In this document: positions 56,259-64,000 of the stretch, piece after piece
Layout: each line of letters starts with the position of its first letter
How positions within the stretch are numbered: the first letter of the stretch is position 1
Assembly: GCA_029204225.1 (NCBI GenBank)
Contig: CM055094.1
Location: 64,487,088 to 64,551,087, forward strand
DNA: 64,000 bases
Direction of reading: 5' to 3'
Origin: Diphasiastrum complanatum
Taxonomy: Eukaryota; Streptophyta; Lycopodiopsida; Lycopodiales; Lycopodiaceae
Notes under the pieces: model-generated
The model's input: the letters and a program-made list of their open reading frames with translations, nothing else
What the model was told of the DNA's origin: nothing
Databases searched by the model: none
Program-made: the position numbers and the translations under genes

Positions 56259-57645
56259 CTATGTAATAAAACCAGCACGTGGTATTAATTTTAAGGCTTT
56301 GCATAAAGCTTCAAATCTGACTCTAGGCAACACCTTAGTGAAGAGGTCCGCAATATTATCCTCCGTAGGACAATATTCAAGTAAAATGTCACCATCATGA
56401 AGTCTCTCCCGAACAAAGTGATAATGGATCTCGATGTGCTTCGTCCTCGCATGAAAAACAGGATTCCGTGTAATGACAATAGCACTTTGACTATCACTCA
56501 AGATAAGAGTGGCTGAGGGCTCGCCAAACTTCATGTCAACAAGTAGTCTTCTCAGCCATAAACACTCCGTTGTGGCTGAAAATATCGCTCTATATTCTGC
56601 ACCACTATCAATCACCCATTCAATGGGCTGAAAATCAGCAACTTGCAAAACAGAATCTGAATTCCTCATAGATGTAGTAGTACTAGTAGAAGCAATATTA
56701 GACACAAAAGCATAGTCTTGGTTGAAGAGATCACCACTAGCTTCAAGCTCTTGCTCCAGAGTAGCAAGTGAAGCACTAGTATCAATTCCTTTACTCACCT
56801 CTTTCGCAAGCTTCTTCTTACAATCCTTGATGAAGTGCCCATACTTCTTGCAATAGTGGCACTTCCATTTTTTCTTTTGAGTGTTGACATCTTGACCTCC
56901 AACGGGCTTTTGCTCATCCTTGGAAGGAGGCTTCCCCTTTCCTTTTGACTTGCCTTTGCCCTTGCCTTTCATGAAGAAAGCTTGATCTTGTTGAGTGTCA
57001 CCCGCAAAGTTTTGCCTCGTTTGCTCCTCTTGAAGAAGCAGCCCAACAAGTTCATCAAAGGAGAGTTGTCCCCCAAGAGAGATACTCAAAGATGAAACAA
57101 ATGGAAGATAAGATGAAGGTAATGAGTTGAGAGTAATGGAAACAAATTGAGCATCCTCAATTATCTCATCAATATTGAGAAGCTCCTCACGAAGATCCTT
57201 GATCTTCGTCAAGTGATTGGTCACTTGATCCCCTTCTTGCATCTTCAACAAAGAAAGCTGATTTCTAGGATACACCACTCTTGCTGGATTTTTGACTCTA
57301 TACATAGTATAAAGTGTATCCCATGCACTTTTAGATGTCTTACAAGACCTAATATGAGGTAAGATAGATCTTTTCACAGCAAGAGCAACATAGAATGTGC
57401 TTGTGCATCCTTTCTATCCCACTTCTTTTGTTCTTCCGAAGATGTAGGTGATGACATTGATGATGATGATCCACGAGGTGTAGGAGGTGCCAAAGACGGA
57501 GGCCTTTCCTCATCACCATTGACCAAATCCACAGCCCTTTCGCTATGAGAAGATTCTTCATCATGTAACTCCACAAGGAGTAGTTTGTGCCATCCAACCG
57601 ATCTTCACTAAACAAATAACCGATAGCTTCCGATTCTTTAGCCAT
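56259..57645 (-). pseudogene. Copia gag-protease-RNase H mini-polyprotein
   Basis: From ATG 57,645 the minus strand reads MAKESEAIGYLFSEDRLDGT, NYSLW (gag start). A frameshift near 57,540 leads to VNGDEERPPSLAPPTP, and another near 57,380 leads into a 372-codon open frame from 57,377. That frame has capsid helices (SAWDTLYTMY, LREELLNIDEIIED), a Lys/Gly-rich linker, a zinc knuckle CHYCKKYGHFIKDC (about residue 173) and protease WVIDSGA (about 257). It then passes directly into EYRAIFSATTECLWLRRLLV and PVFHARTKHIEIHYHFVRE, VADLFTK-like ADLFTKVLP of RNase H. All of integrase and RT is missing, with the frame kept across the join. Confidence 0.9.
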
Positions 57646-58355
57646 TACCTCCAACAAAATTTCAGCTTGTAGTAGACAGGAAGGAGAACCTTTCCACAAC
57701 CAAATCTACTCAAAAATTTGCAGCAAACAAAGAGCTAAAAGTAGGAGCACAAGATGTCTTTCAATTTGCAACCAAAGTGCCCAAAAGATAATGGATAGAT
57801 GGCTGTCTTTTTGCACAAAAAAACCAGCTTCTTGAAAATTAGGTTAGCTTCGATTGAAGCCTACACCGAAACTCAATTAGGAAACCAAATAGTGTGATCA
57901 ACACACACTCCAATAGGGCTGATGAAAGCGCCCTACTGCTTGCTGAGAATCTGCAGATTTTCCAGCCACAAGTTGACCTAACCCTGAATAGAGTTTGCTG
58001 AATTTTGGGCGCCCTCCTACACAAATGCAAACCTGAAAACAAAAACAACAAGATAAAGAGACACCACAACAAAAAATCAGTAGCAGATTTTTTGGCACCC
58101 TCCTCCAAACAACTTGCTGAAACTGCTTGCATAAAAATCAGATTTGAGATTCTGATTTTTGGGTGCCACAAATTGCTCCTCTAAGATCTATGATGGCCGC
58201 CCTCCTTCAACCTTAAAGAGACACAAAAGCTGATCCAAACTCCACTTGAAAAGATCAGCAAGATGCTGAAATTTCACAACAAAAAGCAAAGAAGCTCCTC
58301 TTCTGGTAGGGCACCAACAAACAAGCTTGCTGCAAATCCGATAGCTCTGATACCA

Positions 58356-58443
58356 TGTAAGAAAGCAAGAGTCAAGTCACCAAGATCTAGTTATCAATCA
58401 ATCTCCACAGAAAACAAGAGAGAAGAGGTTGGGCGCCCAACTC

Positions 58444-58485
<42 letters not shown>

Positions 58486-58803
58486 CAGCAACAAGAGCAA
58501 TGCTTAGCCAAACTGTCCAAAATGAAATACACAATGAGCATCTAAGTACTCTACCTGGATGTGGCCAAATGCCACCAAACCCTAAGGTTAAACACTTACT
58601 AAATGTAGGGCACCCCCAAAAGTCAAGATAGGGCCCCTAATCAAAATTAGACCCCTAAGGACCCACGAGTCAGTACATGACCAAAATTGGGTCCAACTGA
58701 ACTTAAGACAAACTTAAGATGGCCTAAATAACTAAACACCCATGGTTACCTTGGGTCAAAGTAACCTATGGATTAACTTCAGCATAGTCATATATTTCTA
58801 ACA
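58356..58803 (-). repeat. 5' LTR of the nested copia (minus orientation)
   Basis: 448 bp, TGTAAGAAAGC...TTTCTAACA in plus reading, with a GA microsatellite at 58,446-58,482. The tRNA-iMet primer site adjoins it on the inner side at 58,344-58,355. Confidence 0.95.
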
Positions 58804-59225
58804 TGCCATAAGTAATTAGTAAGCCGCTCAAGTTCATCCGGGGAAAAACCGATCTCGTCAACCGAGCCATAGTAGTGTGTAGGTCTCGTGGTTCCCTGTA
58901 GTGAATGACACAGTTTTGCATAAGTAATTAGTAAGTTGTTGAAGTTCATCCGGGGGGAAACCCATCACATCATATAAGACATAGTAGTGTGTAGGTCTCA
59001 TGGTTCCCTGTAGTGAATGACACAGTTTTGCATAAGTAATTAGTAAGCTGTTGAATTTCATCCGGGGGGGAGACCGATCACATCATATCAGACATAGTAG
59101 TGTGTAGGTCGTGAATGACACAGTTTTGCATAAGTAATTAGTAAGTTGTTGAAGTTCTACGGGGGAAAACCGATCTCATCATATAAGACATAGTAGTGTG
59201 TAGGTCTTGTGGTTCCCTGTCTTGA
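58804..59225 (+). repeat. 112-bp tandem repeats in the hAT-like element
   Basis: Copies beginning CATAAGTAATTAGTAAG start at 58,807, 58,919, 59,031 and 59,129, giving periods of 112, 112 and 98. Each contains GAAGTTCATCCGGGG, TAGTAGTGTGTAGGTC and GAATGACACAGTTTTG. The third has lost about 14 bases. A distant copy lies at 60,655-60,720. The copia element is inserted at the left edge of the array. Confidence 0.9.
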
Positions 59226-59234
59226 GAGCTTGTA

Positions 59235-59420
59235 CACATTTTAGCATCATGTACACTGGTATCAGAACAGATGTGTATATTTTTTTACAGTCTATTCGTG
59301 TCATGGCCAATTTATCGTGGTTGGTTAGAAATGGCTAGGTATGTGAAATCTGAATGGCTGGTTAGAAATGGTTTGAATTACGCAATTTTTATGGTTGGTT
59401 AGAAGTGGCTTGCTCTGTGC

Positions 59421-59461
<41 letters not shown>
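59235..59461 (+). repeat. Duplicate of 54,905-55,080 with a GA tract
   Basis: The phrases ATTCGTGTCATGGC, GGTTAGAAATGG and TGCTCTGTGCAAAATGAGAG parallel the region after the hAT stop. GA repeats follow at 59,424-59,461. This indicates an internal duplication of the hAT 3' region before or during growth of the element. Confidence 0.8.
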
Positions 59462-59463
<2 letters not shown>

Positions 59464-59826
59464 CAAAGCGAGAGAGAGCGAGAGTGGACGTGGTATGGAA
59501 ATTGTGAATGTTTGAGCTATTGTGGTACACAAATGCATCTTCATGTCTCTCAGATTGATAGCAGATGCACTTCACAGAAACACACCACCCCCGATAGCAT
59601 TTCATGAACACACATTACATTGCAATACACCAGACACGCGTTGCACAAAAAACACATCGTACATTAATTCATCAGATGTATCAAAATAACAATACGTATT
59701 CCCACCATATACGGCTGGGGCTGTTCTTTACACTATGTTAGACACTAAATGTTGCCTCATCTACTGCCAAAAATTACATAACAACAGTCAGCCACGTACG
59801 GCTAGACCCCATCTTTCTAGACATTC

Positions 59827-60174
59827 CTATGGATCCTCCACTGACTCCTCGCCCTCATCAGGTGCATTGTTCTGTCGCTCTCGCTCTGTCTCCCAGTTAG
59901 CCCGAGCTGCCTCCTGGTTAGCCTGACGGCGGGCCGCCCTTTCCCTGACCATGATGAGCTGTCGTCGTGTGAAGTTCATTCCAATCTGCTCATCCAAATC
60001 CAGCTCGACAGCGGGGGCAGGTGGCTCCGGTTCCGGATTTCTCTGCTGAGCCTGTCGCTGCATCTCTGCAAATTCCGCCTCAAACTTTCGATGTCTTTCG
60101 TTGTGCCGTCGGACATCTTCCTCGAGCTTCCTCCTAGCTTCGCCATCGGGCTTCGGTGGTATGCGCTCTGCCAT
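59827..60174 (-). CDS. 115-codon charged coiled-coil protein, unidentified, in the hAT-like element
   Basis: The frame MAERIPPKPDGEARRKLEED to EGEESVEDP-stop is complete, with ATG context GAGATGGC. It has an N-terminal Arg/Glu-rich helix (about 12-47), a Pro/Glu linker PEPEPPAPAVELDLDEQIG (about 48-67), a second basic helix (FTRRQLIMVRERAARRQANQ, about 70-100) and an acidic end. No Cys and no known motif is seen. It lies opposite to the transposase gene near the right end of the element. It is preceded on its strand by a GA tract (60,209-60,284), as is the transposase gene. The element context suggests an accessory protein; this is inference. Chance ORF is possible, although composition and helix pattern argue against it. 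Confidence 0.55.
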   Translation of the reverse strand: MAERIPPKPDGEARRKLEEDVRRHNERHRKFEAEFAEMQRQAQQRNPEPEPPAPAVELDLDEQIGMNFTRRQLIMVRERAARRQANQEAARANWETERERQNNAPDEGEESVEDP

Positions 60175-60208
60175 CTCACGACATCCTATTTCTCAAATTC
60201 AGCCTCTC

Positions 60209-60212
60209 ACAG

Positions 60213-60284
<72 letters not shown>
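60209..60284 (-). repeat. (GA)n tract upstream of the 115-codon gene
   Basis: CT on the plus strand, hence GA on the coding strand of the 115-codon gene. It is about 75 bases long and ends about 35 bases from the ATG. Confidence 0.9.
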
Positions 60285-60291
<7 letters not shown>

Positions 60292-61030
60292 GTCGCTCAC
60301 AATGCCTCTCACAGCCTCTCTCTCACCACAATTCACTGGCTCTCTCACGGCCTCTGAAAAAGCCTCTCACAATTCCTCTCACAATGCCTATTTAACACCA
60401 CAGCCTATTTCCCATGTGCAGTTGTTCATGATCCCTCCATGGCCTGCTCCCCCACAGTGCGCATGTGCTATTGTACCTGCCCCCATGTGTAGCTCCCCCA
60501 CGTGTTGCACTCCGATTGGGCCCGTGGTCTGCTCCCCCACAGTGCCCATGTGACATTGTACCTGCTCCGATTTGTTGCCCATGTGACGTTGTACCTCCCT
60601 AAACCCTAAACCTATCTCATCACACAGCCCATGGTACTGTGCAGGTCTTGAACTTCCCTGTGTTGAATGACACTGTGGAGCATAAGTAGTTAGTAAGTTG
60701 TTGAGGTTCATCCGGGGAGCGCATCGTTTACCTGTATAGAGAGAGATAGCGAGGGCACAAGACAAAGTTTTGGAGACTCAAAAAATATAAATTGTTGCTC
60801 TTTCGTGTCCGATTCTGTAGGTATCAGACATGGGAGGCATGGGGGCAATGGCTAGGTCTGTTGCAAATTTTTTTGAGTACCGTTTTCCTATTTTTTAACA
60901 AAAGGGGGCAGTTGGGTGCCAGACACCCTCTGATAATTGATTCCCGGGGGGGGGGGGGGGGGCAAGGGCCATAAATTGTTTTTATTTCGCTTTGGGGATG
61001 TGGGACAGCGAGGGTAAGTGCCTGTATTTT
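60285..61030. other. Leader and right subterminal part of the hAT-like element
   Basis: Contains repeated CTCTCACAGCCTCTC words (60,285-60,400), a duplicated phrase CCCATGTGAC(A/G)TTGTACCT (60,545-60,595), a telo-box pair at 60,597-60,612, a degenerate 112-bp repeat copy and a run of 17 or so G at about 60,946-60,962. No gene is supported. Confidence 0.5.
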
Positions 61031-61150
61031 TTTTTTTTTGAAAAAAAAAATTTGAAAATGGGGGACGCTTCCGGACGCGGAAGCACCCCTGAGGCGTCCC
61101 GGACGCGGACGTGGACGCGCATCCGGACGCGCGTCTGCGTCCGGCCCCTG
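61030..61150 (-). repeat. Right GC-rich end of the hAT-like element
   Basis: The mirror of the left end: a T-run and A-run pair, then CTTCCGGACGCGGAAGC, GGCGTCCCGGACGCGGACG and GCATCCGGACGCGCG up to GCGTCCGGCCCCTG. The shared vocabulary and opposite orientation support a terminal inverted arrangement. Confidence 0.65.
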
Positions 61151-61271
61151 CTTCCTTAGCGTATGATGTTACACTCATGGCTAAGATTGTCAACATCATA
61201 TAAACCAGTTGTCAATGTTAAGCATGATCCTTGTTTGAGAATGAAATTATTGGCATTCATTTATATTGCAG

Positions 61272-61358
61272 CATATTTTGGTCTCACCTGACGAGATCCA
61301 GGAAAAGATTTCCTTTCTCAGATTTGACCACTCAAATCAGAAGAATAGTTTACAGCAA
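61272..61358 (+). other. Possible 87-bp internal exon of an unidentified plus-strand gene
   Basis: TTTATATTGCAG precedes and GTAAATA follows an 87-base stretch open in one frame, HILVSPDEIQEKISFLRFDH then SNQKNSLQQ. The length is a multiple of three. It lies just outside the hAT-like element, which may have landed in the intron before it. No family is recognised. Confidence 0.4.
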
Positions 61359-61653
61359 GTAAATATATCGTCTGCAGTCCTATGTCTTCCACCACTCCTA
61401 TTTTCAAACGATAGATGTGTTTTGAAAAAAAGTTATGAAAATTCTCCAAAAAGAGGCTGATTTTCAGTTCTTGTCAGACATTTCTTCGCAAACTGGTCAG
61501 GTTAAATGTGCCTGAATGTACTTATACTTGATCGATTAAAACTCCAGACTTTCTCACAAGCCACACATTATGCATTGATTTATGCATTCGACACCTTTGA
61601 AATGCTACAATGCAAATCAAAATATAGGAACAGACTTAGCTAAGCCTTCGTTA
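61359..61653. other. No recognisable gene
   Basis: AT-rich sequence between the possible plus-strand exon and the last exon of the minus-strand gene. Nothing can be assigned. Confidence 0.4.
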
Positions 61654-63240
61654 TCCTTCAAACGATGATGTCGAGAGTTGGTTTCCAATCCCATCTTGAA
61701 GCTTAATATATTCGTCATCTGATTGACGCTTATTCTGCAGTGTAAAGTTAGGAAAAGATGAGACAAATAAGAGATGACGGGGAGAAAGTGGGAACTCACA
61801 CAATTCCATCAAGTCGGCAATGAAGGTTTGGGGGCTTAATTGTCATGCATGTGAGATAAATGCATGTGTCTAGCAGATAAAACAATGAAAGTACCACAGA
61901 TTCGCCCTAAAAAATCTTCCTCTAGAGCCACAACACTCTTAGTAACAGAGGTCAGACAACCAACGATCAAACAACATGAAATATCGATGTAAGAAGAGGC
62001 TAGAGAAATTTTCCAAATACATGACTTCAGGTAAGCCACGTAAGAATACCTCTATTGAGAATAACTCAATAATGAATGCACCCAACAGGAGGAAAGAAAT
62101 GTCAAAACTTTTGGAATGCACTGGTCTGCGTAAAGCTATAATTTTTAGACCTACTAGTCTGTGAAATGCTTACAAACTTTGATAAAATAGATTCATAAAT
62201 TTGAATTTAGCTGCATAAACTGCACAATTTTTACTTAAGCTCAATTAAATGCATCAATTTCATCTGATTACGAGCCAGAATTACCCGAAGTAGATGGTGG
62301 CCACGACATGCGCCTCTGTTTGCTGCTATCTATATTTGAATCTGCATGAGAACCATCCACAGATGATTCTGATTCTTCTACTGATGGATTGAGTTCCTTC
62401 AGGCGTACACGATTGCGGATAAGAAGATCATCCGAGTTCGGCTCATGTGGATTGTGACATTCTTGATTCCAAGACTGGGGAGTAATGCATTCTGAATCTG
62501 CTTTCTCTGAAATGCACGAAACATTTTTTGATGGAGTTCCTCCATTAGTGCATTTCACCCGAGTTTTGTATAATGTAGACACCGCTTCTCTCATTGAAGA
62601 AAGTGCCTCATAGTAACGAGTACAAGAAGCGAGTGCAACAGGAATCGGCCGCAGCAGTTCCTTTAACGCAAAAACGTGGAATCAAGTCGGTGTACTTTTG
62701 GGCCGACAACTACTTTCTATTAAAACCGTGAATTACTGCATGACCTCTCAAACAAGCAAATAGGACAGTGGGAACAGATTAGGCACTTGAATTGATACTT
62801 TTTTAACTCAATCGCTATACTTGAGAAAAAGGAAAGCATAACCAAATACCCCCCAGATTGTTGGTGGATCTTTGAAGCTTTGACTCCACTGAAGGTCGGA
62901 TATTGCTGCCGTTAAACCACCATAATCTCCAGCAGCCTTTAGCAGCAACTCAGCAAATTGACGCTGAAAACAAGAAATAATTAAGAAAATTTAATAAAGA
63001 GCTTGTTGCCAATTTAACTTTTAACATTCATTTCAAGCTCACTCAATTGAAAGCAGTATACTATAACGTATCTCGCAGTCAACAATCAATTGATAGCAAT
63101 TGATAGTCAAGTACTTGTGGTAGTACCAGAATAAGAATTTAAGCTGCATCCTGCTTATGTCGTACATATGATGAAAGAATGCAGCTAAAGATTCTTCTTC
63201 AAAGAATTTGAATTGATGAGCAATTTCAAGAACTTTTGGT
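61654..63240 (-). CDS. Unidentified multi-exon host gene (C-terminal exons)
   Basis: Four minus-strand blocks look like exons of one gene. The first (about 63,240-63,128) reads [20 protein letters not shown] and [13 protein letters not shown]. The second, 62,965-62,881 after TTTTCAG, reads [20 protein letters not shown] then [18 protein letters not shown]. The third, about 62,659-62,283 after TTAAAG, reads [32 protein letters not shown] and a polar Ser-rich stretch ending [10 protein letters not shown] at GTAATT. The last, about 61,738-61,654 after CACTGCAG, reads [20 protein letters not shown] to a TAA. Helix-rich then Ser-rich composition suggests a cytosolic or regulatory protein, but I do not recognise the family. 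No break is evident in these exons. The 5' part is interrupted or obscured by the LINE fragment. Confidence 0.5.
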
Positions 63241-63246
63241 CAAAGA

Positions 63247-63922
63247 TTATAAAAATGCCCAAAAACACCATACGAAAGAAAACCCCGTGGTCCTTGCCTC
63301 TCTGACTCTTGTAGCACTCTGCAATTTGTAATGGCCGAGGGGATCTCGGGCTGTTCTGCCCGGGATCCCCGACTTCCTATTGTGAAATCTTATCATAGAA
63401 TTTAGGCTTGCCTTCAATAAAGACCACTCTTTGATTCCTAGCATTGGCCTCCTGAATGACCAATTTCCTCGCTTGCCATTGTGTGTTAGATCTTCATCCA
63501 TAAAAATAAAAGTGCCTTTGAGCTTAGCTCTAAGGCGTATTGCAGCATTGCGCTGTTCAATGGAACGAAACTTTATGAATAAGACCTTATCATCAAATTT
63601 GCTCCGCCAAGCAGTGTCAAATCCCTCAATATTATGTGAAATTTTAGATACAAGGTCTTTCGCCTCATCAAGGGCCTTGTTTTCATTAGGAATACCCCTA
63701 ACTCGGATATTAAGAGCCTTCTTGGTTCTTCTCTCTTGTTCTGTAAAAACATTCATCTTGCTTAAGAACCGAAGCCCAAGTACGAATTTCTTCCACTTCC
63801 TTTGCCAAAGACGAGATTAGCGCTTAGTCTCAGACATGTATAATGTGCGACATTCAAGCTCTGCTGAAAAATGGTAGAATAGATGTAATAGGTGTAGACG
63901 TTGTTGAGGTTGATGTCGTCAT
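63247..63922 (-). pseudogene. LINE (L1-like) ORF1 fragment
   Basis: The minus strand reads EQERRTKKALNIRVRGIPNE, EAKDLVSKISHNIEGFDTAW, DDKVLFIKFRSIEQRNAAIR and LRAKLKGTFIFMDEDLTHNG. This is the RRM-like core of LINE-1 type ORF1 proteins (RxxNIxVxGIPE, then KF-S---R--I---A--LKGT-IF--EDLT). A coiled-coil-like SLAKEVEEIRTWASVLKQ precedes it in another frame, and an ATG with a Ser/Thr-rich start lies near 63,922. Frameshifts or stops separate these parts, and after GIPGRTARDP the frame becomes unrelated. ORF2 is not in the window. It is probably inserted in the gene to its left. Confidence 0.65.
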
Positions 63923-64000
63923 GGTGGATACCCGTCTACATGGTTGTCTAGCCTGAAGAGAGGACATAAGAGCTTTAAAAATGTTAAAGTCTCAACATTG

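Larger units (their letters stand above)
55758..58803 (-). mobile_element. Nested 3.0-kb internally deleted copia element
   Basis: LTRs at 55,758-56,221 and 58,356-58,803 start TGTA(G/A)GAAAGC and end TTTCTAACA. The 5-bp target duplication TGCCA lies at 55,753-55,757 and 58,804-58,808. On the minus strand TGGTATCAGAGC follows the right LTR (plus 58,344-58,355) and the purine tract AAGGAGGG precedes the left LTR. The interior encodes gag, the start of protease and RNase H only. The LTRs differ by substitutions, a GA-tract length change and a small gap, so it is older than the 38.8-kb element. It inserted into the 112-bp repeats of the hAT-like element. Confidence 0.95.
51590..61160. mobile_element. 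Composite hAT-like DNA transposon, 9.6 kb, with nested copia
   Basis: Both ends are GC-rich islands packed with GGACGCG/CGCGTCC words next to T or A runs, unlike the AT-rich surroundings. The inner parts of the ends are inverted: CAGGCCGGACGC at 51,604 and the complement CAGGGGCCGGACGC at 61,150. An identical 8-mer, GTATGATG, flanks the proposed ends (51,582-51,589 and 61,161-61,168), fitting the 8-bp duplication of hAT elements. The extreme terminal bases match poorly, so the exact ends are uncertain. It contains a decayed hAT transposase gene, a 115-codon opposite-strand gene and a nested copia element (55,758-58,803). Confidence 0.65.

Overview
The window looks like transposon-dense, gene-poor intergenic DNA of a land plant with a large genome. 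The evidence is the families present: Ty1/copia and Ty3/gypsy retrotransposons with plant-type primer sites, a chromodomain gypsy integrase, CACTA (DUF4218/DUF4216) and hAT (BED, DUF659, hAT dimerisation) relics, and broken host genes of plant-only families (OBERON PHD finger, LPR-type multicopper oxidase, CONSTANS-like B-box, F-box). Very long GA/CT tracts recur throughout. I cannot name the species. No tRNA, rRNA or CRISPR was recognised.

Layout. 1-9.2 kb: tandem units of about 3.7 kb, each carrying a minus-strand tail of a CACTA transposase gene and, in two complete units, a plus-strand fragment of an OBERON-type PHD gene; a third OBERON fragment lies at 10.7 kb. 9.2-10.2 kb: minus-strand gag relic. 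11.6-14.9 kb: better preserved CACTA transposase C-terminus, palindromic repeats and a divergent unit. 15-18.4 kb: long CT tract, F-box relic, gypsy integrase-chromodomain relic with 3' LTR. 18.4-30.7 kb: copia and gypsy pieces in both orientations, including a clear gypsy 5' LTR, primer site, leader and gag on the minus strand (26.4 to 23.3 kb), and an 18-bp minisatellite (26.9-28.4 kb). 30.7-32 kb: satellite-like array of about 360 bp. 32-37 kb: little recognisable. 37.4-38.5 kb: LPR-like relic. 38,773-44,648: a complete, very young copia insertion whose two LTRs read as identical. 44.7-45.3 kb: B-box relic. 47.6-50.2 kb: CACTA tail and copia RT fragments. 51.59-61.16 kb: a composite hAT-like element with GC-rich ends, a multi-exon decayed transposase gene, an opposite-strand 115-codon gene and a nested 3-kb copia derivative. 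61.2-64 kb: exons of at least one unidentified host gene and a LINE ORF1-like fragment.

How the parts relate. Almost nothing appears to be a working autonomous unit. The two copia elements with intact target duplications both lack polymerase segments (one lost the RT YVDD region, the other lost integrase and RT), yet their coding frames run across the deletions, so they would depend on enzymes supplied in trans. The hAT gene lost its catalytic centre but keeps splice sites. The strongest candidates for something undescribed are the two-gene hAT-like element with GA-tract leaders and telomere-box motifs, the CACTA-associated tandem array carrying OBERON PHD fragments, the gag-protease-RNase H mini-polyprotein, and the 18-bp minisatellite that appears to grow out of coding sequence. 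Identities come from reading motifs by eye; no database search was possible.
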